Shown here: piece after piece, positions 8,213-17,055 of the stretch
How positions within the stretch are numbered: position 1 is the first letter of the stretch
Layout: each line of letters opens with the position of its first letter
Source of the DNA: an uncultured Bacilli bacterium
GTDB taxonomy: Bacteria; Bacillota_I; Bacilli_A; RF39; UBA660
Assembly (NCBI GenBank): GCA_910576795.1
Contig: CAJTIX010000004.1
Location: forward strand, 15,611-79,610
DNA: 64,000 bases
Reading direction: 5' to 3'
Notes under the pieces: generated by a model
What the model was told of the DNA's origin: nothing
Database searches by the model: none
What the model saw: the letters and a program-made list of their open reading frames with translations, nothing else
Program-made: the position numbers and the translations under genes

Positions 8213-9215
8213 AAAATCCATTATTAATATTTTGATTCTACTTTTGATTACAGGTTGTGTTTTATATTTTTCATTGAAAGATGACTTTGAAAATATTATC
8301 CATGAAATTATTACATTAAATCCACTTTGGTTTTTAGTAGCGATTTTCCTAGTCATCTGTTATTGGCTATTCAAAGCCATAGAAGTACATCATGTGATTT
8401 GTGACTTTAAACCAGACTATACCTTCAAACAAACATTAAGACTTACATTATCCACCCAGTTTTTCAATGCTATTACACCGTTTGCTTCTGGTGGACAACC
8501 CTTTCAAATTTATATGCTAAATAAAAGTGGTATAAAGTTAACCGATAGTACCAATATTATTATTCAAAACTTTATTGTCTATCAAATCCCACTTGTTTTT
8601 TTGGGAATGATTGCTATTATATCCAACCATTTTGGACACTTTTTTAAAGAGGTACATCTTCTAAAATACTTAGTAACAACTGGCTTTATTATTAACACCT
8701 TGGTGATTGTAGGTTTATTCATTATCGCATTTGCTAAAAAAACCAACAAAAGAATTATGCATTTGATAATCAAATTACTTAGTAAGTTACATTTAGTCAA
8801 AAATAAGGAACAAAAAGAAACAGAATTTGAAGAATATATCAATCGATTTCATGCAGGTGCCAAATTACTTTTTCATAATAAAAAACAATTTCTTTCTTCA
8901 ATTTTGTATAATTTAATTGCTTTAATCTGTCTATATTTAATTCCAATTGCCTTATTATTTGCGATGAGAGATTATACCAGTATGAATGCCTTTCAAGTTT
9001 TGGTTACCAGTGCATATGTCATGTTAATTGGATCTTTTGTTCCTATTCCAGGTGGAACAGGTGGACTTGAATATGGTTTTATTGCCTTTTTTGGTAACTT
9101 TGTCGTTGGAAGTAAACTAAATGCTGTTATGCTTTTATGGCGTGCAATTACATATTATTTTGGATTAATTGTAGGTGCAATTGCCTTTAATCTAAAGGGG
9201 AGAGAAGAAAAATGA
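8202..9215 (+). CDS. flippase-like integral membrane protein (lysylphosphatidylglycerol synthase TM family)
   Basis: A 337-residue polytopic membrane protein of the UPF0104/AglD2/MprF-N family. It shows about eight hydrophobic segments and the conserved FNAITPFASGGQPFQIYML and PIPGGTGGLEYG blocks. Members move or help make polar lipids; the soluble aminoacyl transferase domain of MprF is absent. ATG 8202 is chosen because the hydrophobic N-terminus begins there; translation is probably coupled to pgk, which it overlaps by 11 bases. It overlaps the glycosyltransferase gene by four bases (ATGA), so both probably act on the same glycolipid. Confidence 0.85.
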   Translation: MKNKKSIINILILLLITGCVLYFSLKDDFENIIHEIITLNPLWFLVAIFLVICYWLFKAIEVHHVICDFKPDYTFKQTLRLTLSTQFFNAITPFASGGQPFQIYMLNKSGIKLTDSTNIIIQNFIVYQIPLVFLGMIAIISNHFGHFFKEVHLLKYLVTTGFIINTLVIVGLFIIAFAKKTNKRIMHLIIKLLSKLHLVKNKEQKETEFEEYINRFHAGAKLLFHNKKQFLSSILYNLIALICLYLIPIALLFAMRDYTSMNAFQVLVTSAYVMLIGSFVPIPGGTGGLEYGFIAFFGNFVVGSKLNAVMLLWRAITYYFGLIVGAIAFNLKGREEK

Positions 9216-10450
9216 GAATTGGAATATTTACAGATACCTATCCACCATTTATCAATGGGGTATCCACAAGTATTTTAATGTTGGAAAAAGCTTTAAAGAA
9301 AAAAGGACATCAAGTGTTTATTGTGACGGTAAATCCTGAAAATATGTCCTATAAATATGAAAATTATGACCATATTATTCGAATTCCTGGAATTCCTATT
9401 GGGATTTATGATTATAGATTGACAGGGATTTATCCGATTCGTGCCATTAATAAAATTAAAAAATGGAACTTAGATGTCATTCATTCCCATACTGAATTTG
9501 GAATTGGAACATTTGCCCGTATTATCGCAAAACAGTTGGATGTACCACTGGTTCATACGTATCATACGATGTATGAAGATTATGTACATTATATTACAAA
9601 AGGTCATTTTGATAGATCTAGTAAAAAAGTGGTCGAATATTTAACCAAATTTTACTGTGACAAAACAGCAAGTGAATTAATTGTTCCAAGTAAAAAAACA
9701 TATGATTTATTTAAAGAAAAATATAAATTTGAAAAAAATATTCATATTGTTCCAACCGGAATTGATGTAGAACGGTTTTATAGGGAACGACTCAAACATG
9801 ATGAATTGCTTTCCATTAAACAAGAATTAGGTCTAAAACCAGAAGACTTTGTCATTATTTATGTGGGTCGACTTGCCAAGGAAAAAAGTGTAGAAGTATT
9901 ACTAGAATCACAAGTTGGACTTGTCAAAAAATATCCACATTGTAAGTTAGTAATCGTCGGTAGTGGACCTGATTATGAACATTTTATTCAAATGAGTATA
10001 GATTTAGGAATTGCTGATTCTGTAATTTTTACCAATGCGATTGCTTGGGAAGAAGTACCAAATTATTATGGGATTGCCGATGTTTTTGCGACCGCATCCA
10101 AAACAGAAACACAGGGACTTACAGTAGTTGAGGCCATGGCAGCTTCTTTACCTGTTGTTTGTGTAGAAGATGAAAGCTTTAAAAATGTTGTAGTGGATGG
10201 ATTAAATGGATATTTATTTCAGACAAAAAGGCAATATCGAACTTGTATGGAATCTTTGATGGAAGATAAAGAAAAATTATTCCATATGCAAAAGCAGGCA
10301 CGTATTACTGCAGATGAACATTCTCTTAAATATTATGCCGAAAAAGTATTAGACGTATATCATAGTGCTTTAGAAGCGAAACGTAATGAGAAGAAATTTA
10401 TTGATAAAGTTAAGGATGTTGTCAAGCGTGGGTTTGATGATAAACCCTAA
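9212..10450 (+). CDS. GT4 glycosyltransferase, probably diacylglycerol glucosyltransferase
   Basis: A 412-residue GT-B fold glycosyltransferase of family 4. The N-terminal GIFTDTYPPFINGVSTS and the HSHTEFGIG, HTYHTMYEDYVHY and VPTGIDVERF segments match 1,2-diacylglycerol 3-glucosyltransferases of Firmicutes and Acholeplasma. The donor-binding part carries ATASKTETQGLTVVEAMA with the conserved EX7E pattern. It should glucosylate membrane diacylglycerol to make a glycolipid or lipoteichoic acid anchor. ATGA coupling to the flippase gene suggests a shared lipid pathway. Start ATG 9212 has GGGGAGA upstream. A terminator follows. Confidence 0.85.
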   Translation: MRIGIFTDTYPPFINGVSTSILMLEKALKKKGHQVFIVTVNPENMSYKYENYDHIIRIPGIPIGIYDYRLTGIYPIRAINKIKKWNLDVIHSHTEFGIGTFARIIAKQLDVPLVHTYHTMYEDYVHYITKGHFDRSSKKVVEYLTKFYCDKTASELIVPSKKTYDLFKEKYKFEKNIHIVPTGIDVERFYRERLKHDELLSIKQELGLKPEDFVIIYVGRLAKEKSVEVLLESQVGLVKKYPHCKLVIVGSGPDYEHFIQMSIDLGIADSVIFTNAIAWEEVPNYYGIADVFATASKTETQGLTVVEAMAASLPVVCVEDESFKNVVVDGLNGYLFQTKRQYRTCMESLMEDKEKLFHMQKQARITADEHSLKYYAEKVLDVYHSALEAKRNEKKFIDKVKDVVKRGFDDKP

Positions 10451-10464
10451 TAGTAGTAAGTTGT

Positions 10465-10499
10465 AAGAAGTTGTTTGATTTTCAACTTCTTTCTTTTTT
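10465..10499 (+). terminator. terminator after the glycosyltransferase gene
   Basis: A nine-base stem, AAGAAGTTG with CAACTTCTT, followed by a T-rich run. It closes the pgk-flippase-glycosyltransferase unit before spo0A. Confidence 0.8.
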
Positions 10500-10504
10500 C
10501 GACA
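10498..10504. promoter_or_regulatory. possible 0A box upstream of spo0A
   Basis: TTCGACA is the reverse complement of the Spo0A-binding core TGTCGAA and lies 92 bases upstream of the spo0A start, where autoregulation would be expected. A seven-base match is expected several times by chance in 64 kb. Confidence 0.35.
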
Positions 10505-10595
10505 AAACTAGCTAATTTTTTCTCTAGTAAAGTAAGTGTATAGTGTAGTATAATAAATCAAGATAAGCAGTATAGATTTAGAAAGGAAGACAGAA

Positions 10596-11366
10596 ATGAA
10601 ACATACCAGAGTACTTATGATAGACGACAATGTAAATTTAGTCGAAATGGTCAAGGAGTATTTTAGTAGTAGTGAACAAATTAGTATTGATTTAGTGGCT
10701 TATGATGGACAGGAGGGTATGCAGATTATTGAAAATCAACAAGATGATTATGATTTGATTTTATTGGATTTGATCATGCCTAAAAAAGATGGAATGTATG
10801 TATTAGAAGAAATGAAAACGAGAGGAATAGATAAGAAAGTCATTGTTGCAACAAGCTATAATGCCAGTGATATTATCCGTGAAGTTTCTGAATATGGAGT
10901 CAATTATTTTTTATTAAAACCATTCGAACTTTCTGACTTACAAAAAAGAATTATGGAAGCGACCAAAAGTAACAATGGGCAAAATAAAAATATCGACTTT
11001 TATCATAACAATTTACAAATTTCTATTACAAAGATTTTGCACGAATTAGGAATTCCTTCTCATATTAAAGGATATCAATATATTCGAGAAGGGATTGGAA
11101 TTATCTATGAAAGACCAGAAACCATTGGTGGAATCACAAAAGAATTGTATCCAGAACTTGCTTCCAAATTTGATACAACCGTATCTCGTGTAGAACGTGC
11201 GATTCGTCATGCGATAGAGGTAAGTTGGAATCGTGGCAATTGGGATTTGATGGAAGAAATTTTTGGACATAGTGTCGATATTGATAAAGCAAAACCGACC
11301 AATTCAGAATTTATTGTTACCATTGCAGATAAATTAAAATTAGAAGGAAATAAAATAGGGGCATAG
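10596..11366 (+). CDS. spo0A: sporulation master regulator Spo0A
   Basis: A 256-residue response regulator that starts sporulation when phosphorylated. The receiver domain has the acidic DDN pair at 10-12, phosphoacceptor Asp58 in ILLDLIMP and Lys in LLKPFE. The C-terminal DNA-binding domain carries the Spo0A-specific HELGIPSHIKGYQYIREGI block and the recognition helix SRVERAIRHAIEVSW. Start ATG 10596 has GAAAGGAAG upstream. It stands alone between terminated units, with a possible 0A box upstream. It fits the spore genes elsewhere in the window. Confidence 0.98.
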   Translation: MKHTRVLMIDDNVNLVEMVKEYFSSSEQISIDLVAYDGQEGMQIIENQQDDYDLILLDLIMPKKDGMYVLEEMKTRGIDKKVIVATSYNASDIIREVSEYGVNYFLLKPFELSDLQKRIMEATKSNNGQNKNIDFYHNNLQISITKILHELGIPSHIKGYQYIREGIGIIYERPETIGGITKELYPELASKFDTTVSRVERAIRHAIEVSWNRGNWDLMEEIFGHSVDIDKAKPTNSEFIVTIADKLKLEGNKIGA

Positions 11367-11433
11367 GAATATGTCTTTTTTGATGAATCCAATATGTAAA
11401 ATTCACTGTAATATGATAAAAATGCAATACTTT

Positions 11434-11464
11434 TTGTACAAAAATGGTCAAATTTAGGTATAAT
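11434..11464 (+). promoter_or_regulatory. putative promoter of the phosphoglycerate mutase fusion gene
   Basis: TATAAT at 11459-11464 is a perfect -10 box. The best -35 is TTGTAC at 11434-11439 with 19 bases between, longer than ideal. The predicted leader is under 25 bases. Confidence 0.45.
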
Positions 11465-11487
11465 AAGAAAAGATGGAGATGATTGCC

Positions 11488-14325
11488 TTGAAACCAGTTC
11501 TACTTTGTATATTAGATGGTGTTGGTATGCGAAAAGAAACTTACGGAAATGCCTTTGCACAAGCGAAAACACCTCATTTTGATCATTTATGGAAAAAGTA
11601 TCCACATAGTTTTTTAGAGGCAAGTGGTACTTTTGTGGGCCTTCCAGAAGGGCAAATGGGCAATAGTGAAGTAGGACACTTAAATATTGGCGCAGGTAGA
11701 GTGGTTTACCAACCATTGCAATTGATCACTCAATCTATTAAAGATAAAACGTTTTTTGAAAATGAAAAGCTGTTAGAAATCATTCGTCATGTAAAAGAAA
11801 ATCATTCTCGGTTGCAAGTATTTGGCTTACTCAGTGATGGTGGAATTCACTCTCATATAGACCATTTGATGGCAATCATTGATCTGTGTCAAAAAGAAAA
11901 TATGCATGATGTTTATTTTCATATATTTACAGATGGTAGAGATACTCTAACCAATGTCGCACTTACTTATTTGGATCAGCTAAATGAAAAAATCAAAGAA
12001 ACTGGAATTGGTAAAATCGCAACGATTACTGGTAGATATTATGCGATGGATCGTGACAATCGTTATGAGCGTATTCAAAAAGCATATGATGCTTGTGTAA
12101 AAGGAATTGGCGAAAAATTTGAAACTTATCAAGAGGCGATTCAACATAATTATGAAAAAGGAATTACAGATGAATTTATCGAACCTGCTATACTAGATGG
12201 CAATGGTTGTGTCAAAAAAGGAGATGGTTTGCTTGTATTCAATTACAGACCAGACCGTTTACGTGAACTTTTTTCGGCATTCACGAATCCTAAATTCAAA
12301 GGATTTAAAAGAAAAAAACTTGCGAATATAAAATTGGTTACCATGATGCCTGTCAGTGATGAAGTCATATCTGAACCGGCTTTTACGAATGAAAAATTAG
12401 ATAATACGCTAGGAGAATATGTAAGTAAACAGGGATTCAAACAATTACGCATTGCCGAAACAGAAAAATATGCACACGTAACTTATTTTTTTGATGGTGG
12501 TGAAGAAAAAGAACTTGGAAGTTGTGACCGTATTTTAATTCCATCTCCTAAAGTCGCAACATATGATTTATCTCCTAGTATGAGCGCAAATGAAATCACA
12601 GATACATTACTTGCGAAATTAGATGAAGAACGTTATGACTTAATTGTTCTTAATTTTGCAAATGGAGATATGTTAGGACATACTGGAAATATGGAAGCCA
12701 CCATCCAAAGTTTGGAAATTGTAGATACTTGTTTGGGGAAATTGTACCAAAAAATAAAAGAAAAAAATGGTGTACTTGTCGTAACAGCAGATCATGGAAA
12801 TTGTGAAATAATGCTAGATGAAAATCACAACAAAGTGACTGCTCATACTACCAGTTTGGTTCCTTTTATTGTAACCAAATCGGATATTCGTTTACAGGAT
12901 GGGAAACTTTCTGATATCGCACCAACAGTACTGTCTTTATTGGGACTTAGCATTCCAGCAGAAATGACAGGGAACAGTTTATTACAGGAACCTAAGAAGA
13001 AATTGGGCTTTCGTTTCTGGTTTATTTTGTTGTCATGTGTATTTTTAATCGGTCTTGTTTTGAACTATGGATATCGTTTTTATCATTTTTACCATTTAGA
13101 CCACCAAGCAGGGAATGCACAAACAAGTACATTACATGATACTATTTTACATAATTCTCCTTTGGTTACCAGTGGAGATGGGCTTTATTTTGATCAAGAT
13201 AAATATGTATTTAAAGGTATGGTCGAAACAAATTATGTATATTATTCTAATCGTTATTTTCGTATCGTACGTGTGAATACAGATGGCTCAATTGTTTTGA
13301 TTTCAGATGATATTGTAACTTCCATGGTATGGAATTATAAAGATAGTGACTATAGCAATTCCTATATCCGTAGTTGGTTAAATAAGGGTGAAGAAGAACA
13401 TACAGGCATTTTCTATCATAGTCTAGAAAATCCAGATGCTTATATTATGGAGAGTTCTTATTGTGTCGATGCGGTAGATGGGGAAAATCTCACTTGTGAG
13501 AATACAGTGACCGATCAAGTGGGACTACTTAGCATTACCGAATATAAAGATGCCCTTGCCCATCATAGTTATTTAAATATCGGTAAATACTGGTGGACAA
13601 GTAATCCTTCAATAGACGGACAAGTATGGTATGTATTCAGTAAAGGTGGAATTCATTCTAAATCCAATATGAATGATGCCTATTATGCATATGGAGTACG
13701 TCCCGTCATTACCCTGAAACCAGAAGTTCATTTTGTAAGCGGAAATGGTAGTAAAGAGGATCCATATCGAATTACTGTTCCAAGCCAGCAACTCAGTATT
13801 GGAAGTTATGTAACATGGAACGATAGTATATGGAAGGTACTTGATATTACGGATCAAGACATTCGATTGATGAGAAATGAAGTACTCACGATTGATTCCA
13901 AAACAGTATCTCGCATTTTTTCCAACCGTTCGAATCGCTATGACCCAAATGATGTAGGTTCTTTAGCGTATTATCTCAACCATAATTATCTGCAGTCACT
14001 ATCCAATTCTTCTTTACTCGTAGATGCTTTATGGTATAATGGAACTTATGGAGATTCTTACAATTATCAAAATGTATATGGAAGTGAAGTACAAGCAAAA
14101 GTAGGACTTGTAGCTATTGGAAATCTTTATGGAGATACGGATCAATCTTTTGTTACGATGACAGGAATGCATGATGATTTACTTTACTTTGTTTCAGAAC
14201 AAGGAATGTTATCTACTGCCGATATTGAAACAGAATTTTCTGTAAAACCAGTTGTTGCGATTTCGAAATCAGTACAAATTTTGAGTGGTAATGGTAGTAA
14301 AGAGGATCCATTTGTGATAGGTTAG
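11488..14325 (+). CDS. gpmI: 2,3-bisphosphoglycerate-independent phosphoglycerate mutase fused to a membrane anchor and two DUF6273-like outer domains
   Basis: Residues 1 to about 500 are a complete cofactor-independent mutase (3-phosphoglycerate to 2-phosphoglycerate): LCILDGVG, catalytic Ser in MGNSEVGH, TDGRD, GDMLGHTGN and TADHGN metal ligands are all present. The usual enzyme ends there at about 510. Here the frame continues through a Lys-rich stop-transfer-like PKKK, one hydrophobic segment (about 507-530) and two DUF6273-like domains of about 190 residues, each ending in SGNGSKEDP (13738-13764 and 14284-14310). Predicted topology: enzyme inside, repeats outside. TTG 11488 fits the family N-terminus (MKPVLLCILDG) and follows GGAGATGA; ATG 11473 and 11479 overlap that site. 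No internal stop or new start is seen at the junction. Confidence 0.85.
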   Translation: MKPVLLCILDGVGMRKETYGNAFAQAKTPHFDHLWKKYPHSFLEASGTFVGLPEGQMGNSEVGHLNIGAGRVVYQPLQLITQSIKDKTFFENEKLLEIIRHVKENHSRLQVFGLLSDGGIHSHIDHLMAIIDLCQKENMHDVYFHIFTDGRDTLTNVALTYLDQLNEKIKETGIGKIATITGRYYAMDRDNRYERIQKAYDACVKGIGEKFETYQEAIQHNYEKGITDEFIEPAILDGNGCVKKGDGLLVFNYRPDRLRELFSAFTNPKFKGFKRKKLANIKLVTMMPVSDEVISEPAFTNEKLDNTLGEYVSKQGFKQLRIAETEKYAHVTYFFDGGEEKELGSCDRILIPSPKVATYDLSPSMSANEITDTLLAKLDEERYDLIVLNFANGDMLGHTGNMEATIQSLEIVDTCLGKLYQKIKEKNGVLVVTADHGNCEIMLDENHNKVTAHTTSLVPFIVTKSDIRLQDGKLSDIAPTVLSLLGLSIPAEMTGNSLLQEPKKKLGFRFWFILLSCVFLIGLVLNYGYRFYHFYHLDHQAGNAQTSTLHDTILHNSPLVTSGDGLYFDQDKYVFKGMVETNYVYYSNRYFRIVRVNTDGSIVLISDDIVTSMVWNYKDSDYSNSYIRSWLNKGEEEHTGIFYHSLENPDAYIMESSYCVDAVDGENLTCENTVTDQVGLLSITEYKDALAHHSYLNIGKYWWTSNPSIDGQVWYVFSKGGIHSKSNMNDAYYAYGVRPVITLKPEVHFVSGNGSKEDPYRITVPSQQLSIGSYVTWNDSIWKVLDITDQDIRLMRNEVLTIDSKTVSRIFSNRSNRYDPNDVGSLAYYLNHNYLQSLSNSSLLVDALWYNGTYGDSYNYQNVYGSEVQAKVGLVAIGNLYGDTDQSFVTMTGMHDDLLYFVSEQGMLSTADIETEFSVKPVVAISKSVQILSGNGSKEDPFVIG
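13738..14310 (+). repeat. two copies of a SGNGSKEDP-ending domain inside the mutase fusion
   Basis: The nine-residue ending SGNGSKEDP is coded at 13738-13764 and 14284-14310 by nearly identical DNA (AATGGTAGTAAAGAGGATCC in both). Each copy closes a domain with a G-RPV or VKPV-type strand just before it, indicating internal duplication of the outer domain. Confidence 0.7.
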
Positions 14326-14332
14326 GTGTTGT

Positions 14333-15343
14333 ATGAAAAAGAATAAAGCAATTATTTTGTTTGGTTTGTTAGATATACTCGCACTCATATTTTTATTTTT
14401 CACCTATGGTCCAATCTCTTATTTTCGTGATTTATGGATTACAACATCAATGACCACCATGAACCATAGATATTTAGCGCACGTTCTTTATAGTGATAAA
14501 ACAATATACCAGGTGTTGAGTGAAAATTATTTAAAAGAAGTTGAAGAAAACACAGATACGAGTCAAATTGATTTCAGTGAAATAAAAGAACAAGAACACT
14601 ATGAATCTATTTATGAGGAACAGGTTCTAAAAAAAGAAGAAGGTAATGATCTTTATAAAGTAGTACCACTTTCTGGAAGTGGATATAAAGGACATATGGT
14701 TGTAATTTATGACCCAAGTAGAGTGGAATTAGCGATTGCGGAACATCTAGGTACCAATGGTGAAGTGTTAACGAAGATGTCAAAGCGACTATCTTTTCAA
14801 GTGGGAATCAATGCAGGTGGCTTTGCGGATGCGGGAGGAGTCGGAAGTGGTGGCATTCCAACTGGTACAGTCATTCATAATGGACAAATTATATACCGTG
14901 GTCCAGAAACAGGTTGGACTGGGGGATTAATTGGGTTTACTAACGATCATGTGTTGATGTTAACAAAAGATAGCCCTGAAGTTGCGATACAAAATGGAAT
15001 GCGTGATGCGGTTGAATTTGGGCCATTCTTAATTGTCAATGGAAAACGTGCGATTGCCCGTGGAAATGGAGGCTGGGGTGTTTCTTCTAGAACAGTCATT
15101 GCCCAACGCCAAGATGGAATTGTATTATTTTTTGTCATTGATGGTAGACAACCTGGACATAGTATTGGAATTAATATGGTGGATTTAACCAATTTGTTGG
15201 TGCGTTATAAAGCGTATAATGCAGCCAATTTAGATGGTGGTGCTTCTACTGATTTGGTGATTAATCAACAACTCATTAATAAACCATGTGGAATTGGTGG
15301 AAATGGGGAAAGAAGATTACCAAATGCATGGATTGTGAAATAG
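14333..15343 (+). CDS. NAGPA-family phosphodiester glycosidase, membrane-anchored
   Basis: A 336-residue protein with one N-terminal membrane segment (about 7-25) and an extracytoplasmic NAGPA domain (PF09992, also in N-acetylglucosamine-1-phosphodiester alpha-N-acetylglucosaminidase and exopolysaccharide proteins). Typical blocks are GINAGGFAD, GGIPTGTVIHNG, FGPFLIVNG, FFVIDGRQPGHSIG and NLDGGASTDL. It probably cleaves sugar-phosphodiester bonds in a wall or capsule polymer; the true substrate is unknown. ATG 14333 lies 7 bases after the mutase fusion stop, with GGTGTT upstream, so it is likely in the same transcript. A terminator overlaps its stop codon. Confidence 0.85.
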   Translation: MKKNKAIILFGLLDILALIFLFFTYGPISYFRDLWITTSMTTMNHRYLAHVLYSDKTIYQVLSENYLKEVEENTDTSQIDFSEIKEQEHYESIYEEQVLKKEEGNDLYKVVPLSGSGYKGHMVVIYDPSRVELAIAEHLGTNGEVLTKMSKRLSFQVGINAGGFADAGGVGSGGIPTGTVIHNGQIIYRGPETGWTGGLIGFTNDHVLMLTKDSPEVAIQNGMRDAVEFGPFLIVNGKRAIARGNGGWGVSSRTVIAQRQDGIVLFFVIDGRQPGHSIGINMVDLTNLLVRYKAYNAANLDGGASTDLVINQQLINKPCGIGGNGERRLPNAWIVK

Positions 15344-15362
15344 ACGTAATTGTCTATTTTTT
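15338..15362 (+). terminator. terminator overlapping the glycosidase stop codon
   Basis: AAATAGAC pairs with GTCTATTT around a six-base loop and runs into T residues. The TAG stop codon is part of the stem. Confidence 0.75.
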
Positions 15363-15413
15363 GATACTGTTTTGTTCTCTTTTTGCATATCGTTTATTGA
15401 GGGGGTAGGTTGT

Positions 15414-16490
15414 GTGTTGAAAGGAAAGTATTCAAAATTAGTAATCTTTATTGCAGTTCTTTTGGTGGTCATTCTTTTATTCTTTTTTCTAAAACCACGA
15501 CATAAGGAAAAGAATGATCGTACTTGTTATCCACAAATTATTTTAAAGGGCAATAAGATCGTTTCTGTTTCTGTTGGAGAGGATTATCAAGAACTTGGAT
15601 ATGAATTAAAAGATAGTTGTGGTGAAAATTTAGAAAATAGACTGGAAATTCAAAGTGATTTGAAAAGTGATCAACCAGGTACTTATGAAATACTTTATAA
15701 AGTAAGCAATCAATATGGTAATTTTGTGGAGGAAAAACGATATGTAACGGTAAAAGCGGTATCACAACTTTCTTATCAAGATGCGTATGATAATATTGAT
15801 AATAAAGTACATGGTTGGGGAATTCCAAATAAAAAGGATGGAGCAAGACCTGTAGAGGCGGGAAGTGTAAGAGAAAACTTACTACAATATAATGCTTATT
15901 TAATTGGAAATGATGAGAAAAAACTATATTTGACATTTGATGAAGGAAGCAATGATACTTATTTGGAACAAATTGTAGATGTATTAAATGCGAATGATGT
16001 AAAAGCAACTTTCTTTTTCTGTAGGAGGTATATATTGGATCATCCTGATTTGATGAAAAAACTAGTAGAAACAGGCCATTCGGTTGGGAATCATACGGCT
16101 AACCATTATCAAATGTCAAAGTATGCGACTAGGGAAGGAATTTCTAAATATTTAAGTGAAATTACAGCTGTAGAAGAGGCATTTGAACAAGTAACTGGTA
16201 CTTCAATGGACCGTATATACCGAGAACCAAAGGGTGAATATAGTTATCGTAGTTTACAGATTATGAAAGATTTAGGATATAAGACTTATTTTTGGAGTGT
16301 TGCTTATTTGGATTATGCAGATGATGTCAGTAAAGAAAAAGCTTTACAAGAACTCACCTCTAGAGTTCATAATGGAGCTATTTATTTGATCCATCCTAAA
16401 AATAAAGGGAATTATGAAGCAATGGATGATTTTATTAAGACAATGAAGCAACAAGGTTATACATTCGATTTGGTGAAAAATATTCAATAA
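15414..16490 (+). CDS. PdaA-like polysaccharide deacetylase with Ig-like domain
   Basis: A 358-residue membrane-anchored protein: an N-terminal hydrophobic helix, a DUF5011-type Ig-like domain (about 45-110), then a NodB-type deacetylase. The catalytic block TFDEG replaces the usual TFDDG, as in spore cortex PdaA enzymes (TFDNG); the His pair is in GNHTANH; REPKGEYS and TYFWSVAYLDY also match PdaA. PdaA removes the N-acetyl group of muramic acid for cortex delta-lactam formation, fitting a spore former. GTG 15414 (or TTG 15417) follows GAGGGGG; the longer frame from 15372 lacks a ribosome binding site. Specific sporulation role is inferred. Confidence 0.8.
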   Translation: MLKGKYSKLVIFIAVLLVVILLFFFLKPRHKEKNDRTCYPQIILKGNKIVSVSVGEDYQELGYELKDSCGENLENRLEIQSDLKSDQPGTYEILYKVSNQYGNFVEEKRYVTVKAVSQLSYQDAYDNIDNKVHGWGIPNKKDGARPVEAGSVRENLLQYNAYLIGNDEKKLYLTFDEGSNDTYLEQIVDVLNANDVKATFFFCRRYILDHPDLMKKLVETGHSVGNHTANHYQMSKYATREGISKYLSEITAVEEAFEQVTGTSMDRIYREPKGEYSYRSLQIMKDLGYKTYFWSVAYLDYADDVSKEKALQELTSRVHNGAIYLIHPKNKGNYEAMDDFIKTMKQQGYTFDLVKNIQ

Positions 16491-16494
16491 AAGA

Positions 16495-16530
16495 AAAAAC
16501 GATTCATAGAATAATCTTTGAGTCGTTTTT
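16495..16530 (+). terminator. terminator after the PdaA-like gene
   Basis: A 12-base stem, AAAAACGATTCA with TGAGTCGTTTTT (one G-T pair). It marks the left edge of the accessory region. Confidence 0.85.
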
Positions 16531-16635
16531 AAATTGTTTCAATACGATTGTATTCTAAAAGAATATTCCCCAAAATCTAAAAAAATGTTTTTTTGGGGAA
16601 TAAAATACGATATAATATAAATACAAGGAGAACTT

Positions 16636-17055
16636 GTGAAAATAAAATTAGATGATGTAATTGATGTATTGGAATTTATTAATGATGGTATAGATTCAAG
16701 TGCTTATTATAATGATAAAACAAATGAATTTATTTATATTGATGAATATTCAGATATGAATGGTGATGAAAAAGACAATGTTTATGATACTTGCATAGGT
16801 CTTCCAACAAAATATTACATTAATGAATATGAAATGATGGAAGAATTTATAGAAGCGATAGAAGATACTAGATTATATAATCAATTACAAATAGCAGTTA
16901 GTGGTAAAGGTGCTTTTAGAAGATTTAAAGATACTTGTATAAATTTTGATATCGCACATGATTGATATAAGTTTAGAGATGATAAATATAAAGAAATCGC
17001 CATAGATTGGTGTAATAAAAATAATATTGAATTTGTAAAGGAGGTTAAAAAATGA
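16636..17055 (+). pseudogene. UPF0158 family gene interrupted by an in-frame TGA
   Basis: The GTG start at 16636 follows AAGGAG. The frame gives 109 residues with the UPF0158 block SGKGAFRRFKDT, then meets TGA at 16963-16965. The same frame continues at once with YKFRDDKYKEIAIDWCNKNN and ends at TGA 17053-17055, overlapping the next start as ATGA. Family members carry a Trp just before this Y-FRD segment, so a single TGG to TGA change explains it. With TGA read through, the protein would be 139 residues, normal for the family. TGA is a true stop elsewhere here. Mutation, sequencing error or recoding are all possible; I favour the first two. The family has no firm function. Confidence 0.75.

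Noticed and set aside
11360..11382. Weak hairpin with T run after spo0A
   Set aside because: Only about five pairs; not enough to call a terminator.
15538..16008. 156-residue minus-strand frame rich in His and Phe
   Set aside because: It is the reverse of the PdaA-like coding sequence and has no family features.
16963..16965. Possibility that TGA encodes Trp as in Mollicutes
   Set aside because: TGA ends many genes with correct family ends here (flippase at 9215, ftsY at 51051), and Trp is written TGG throughout; one exception is better explained by mutation.
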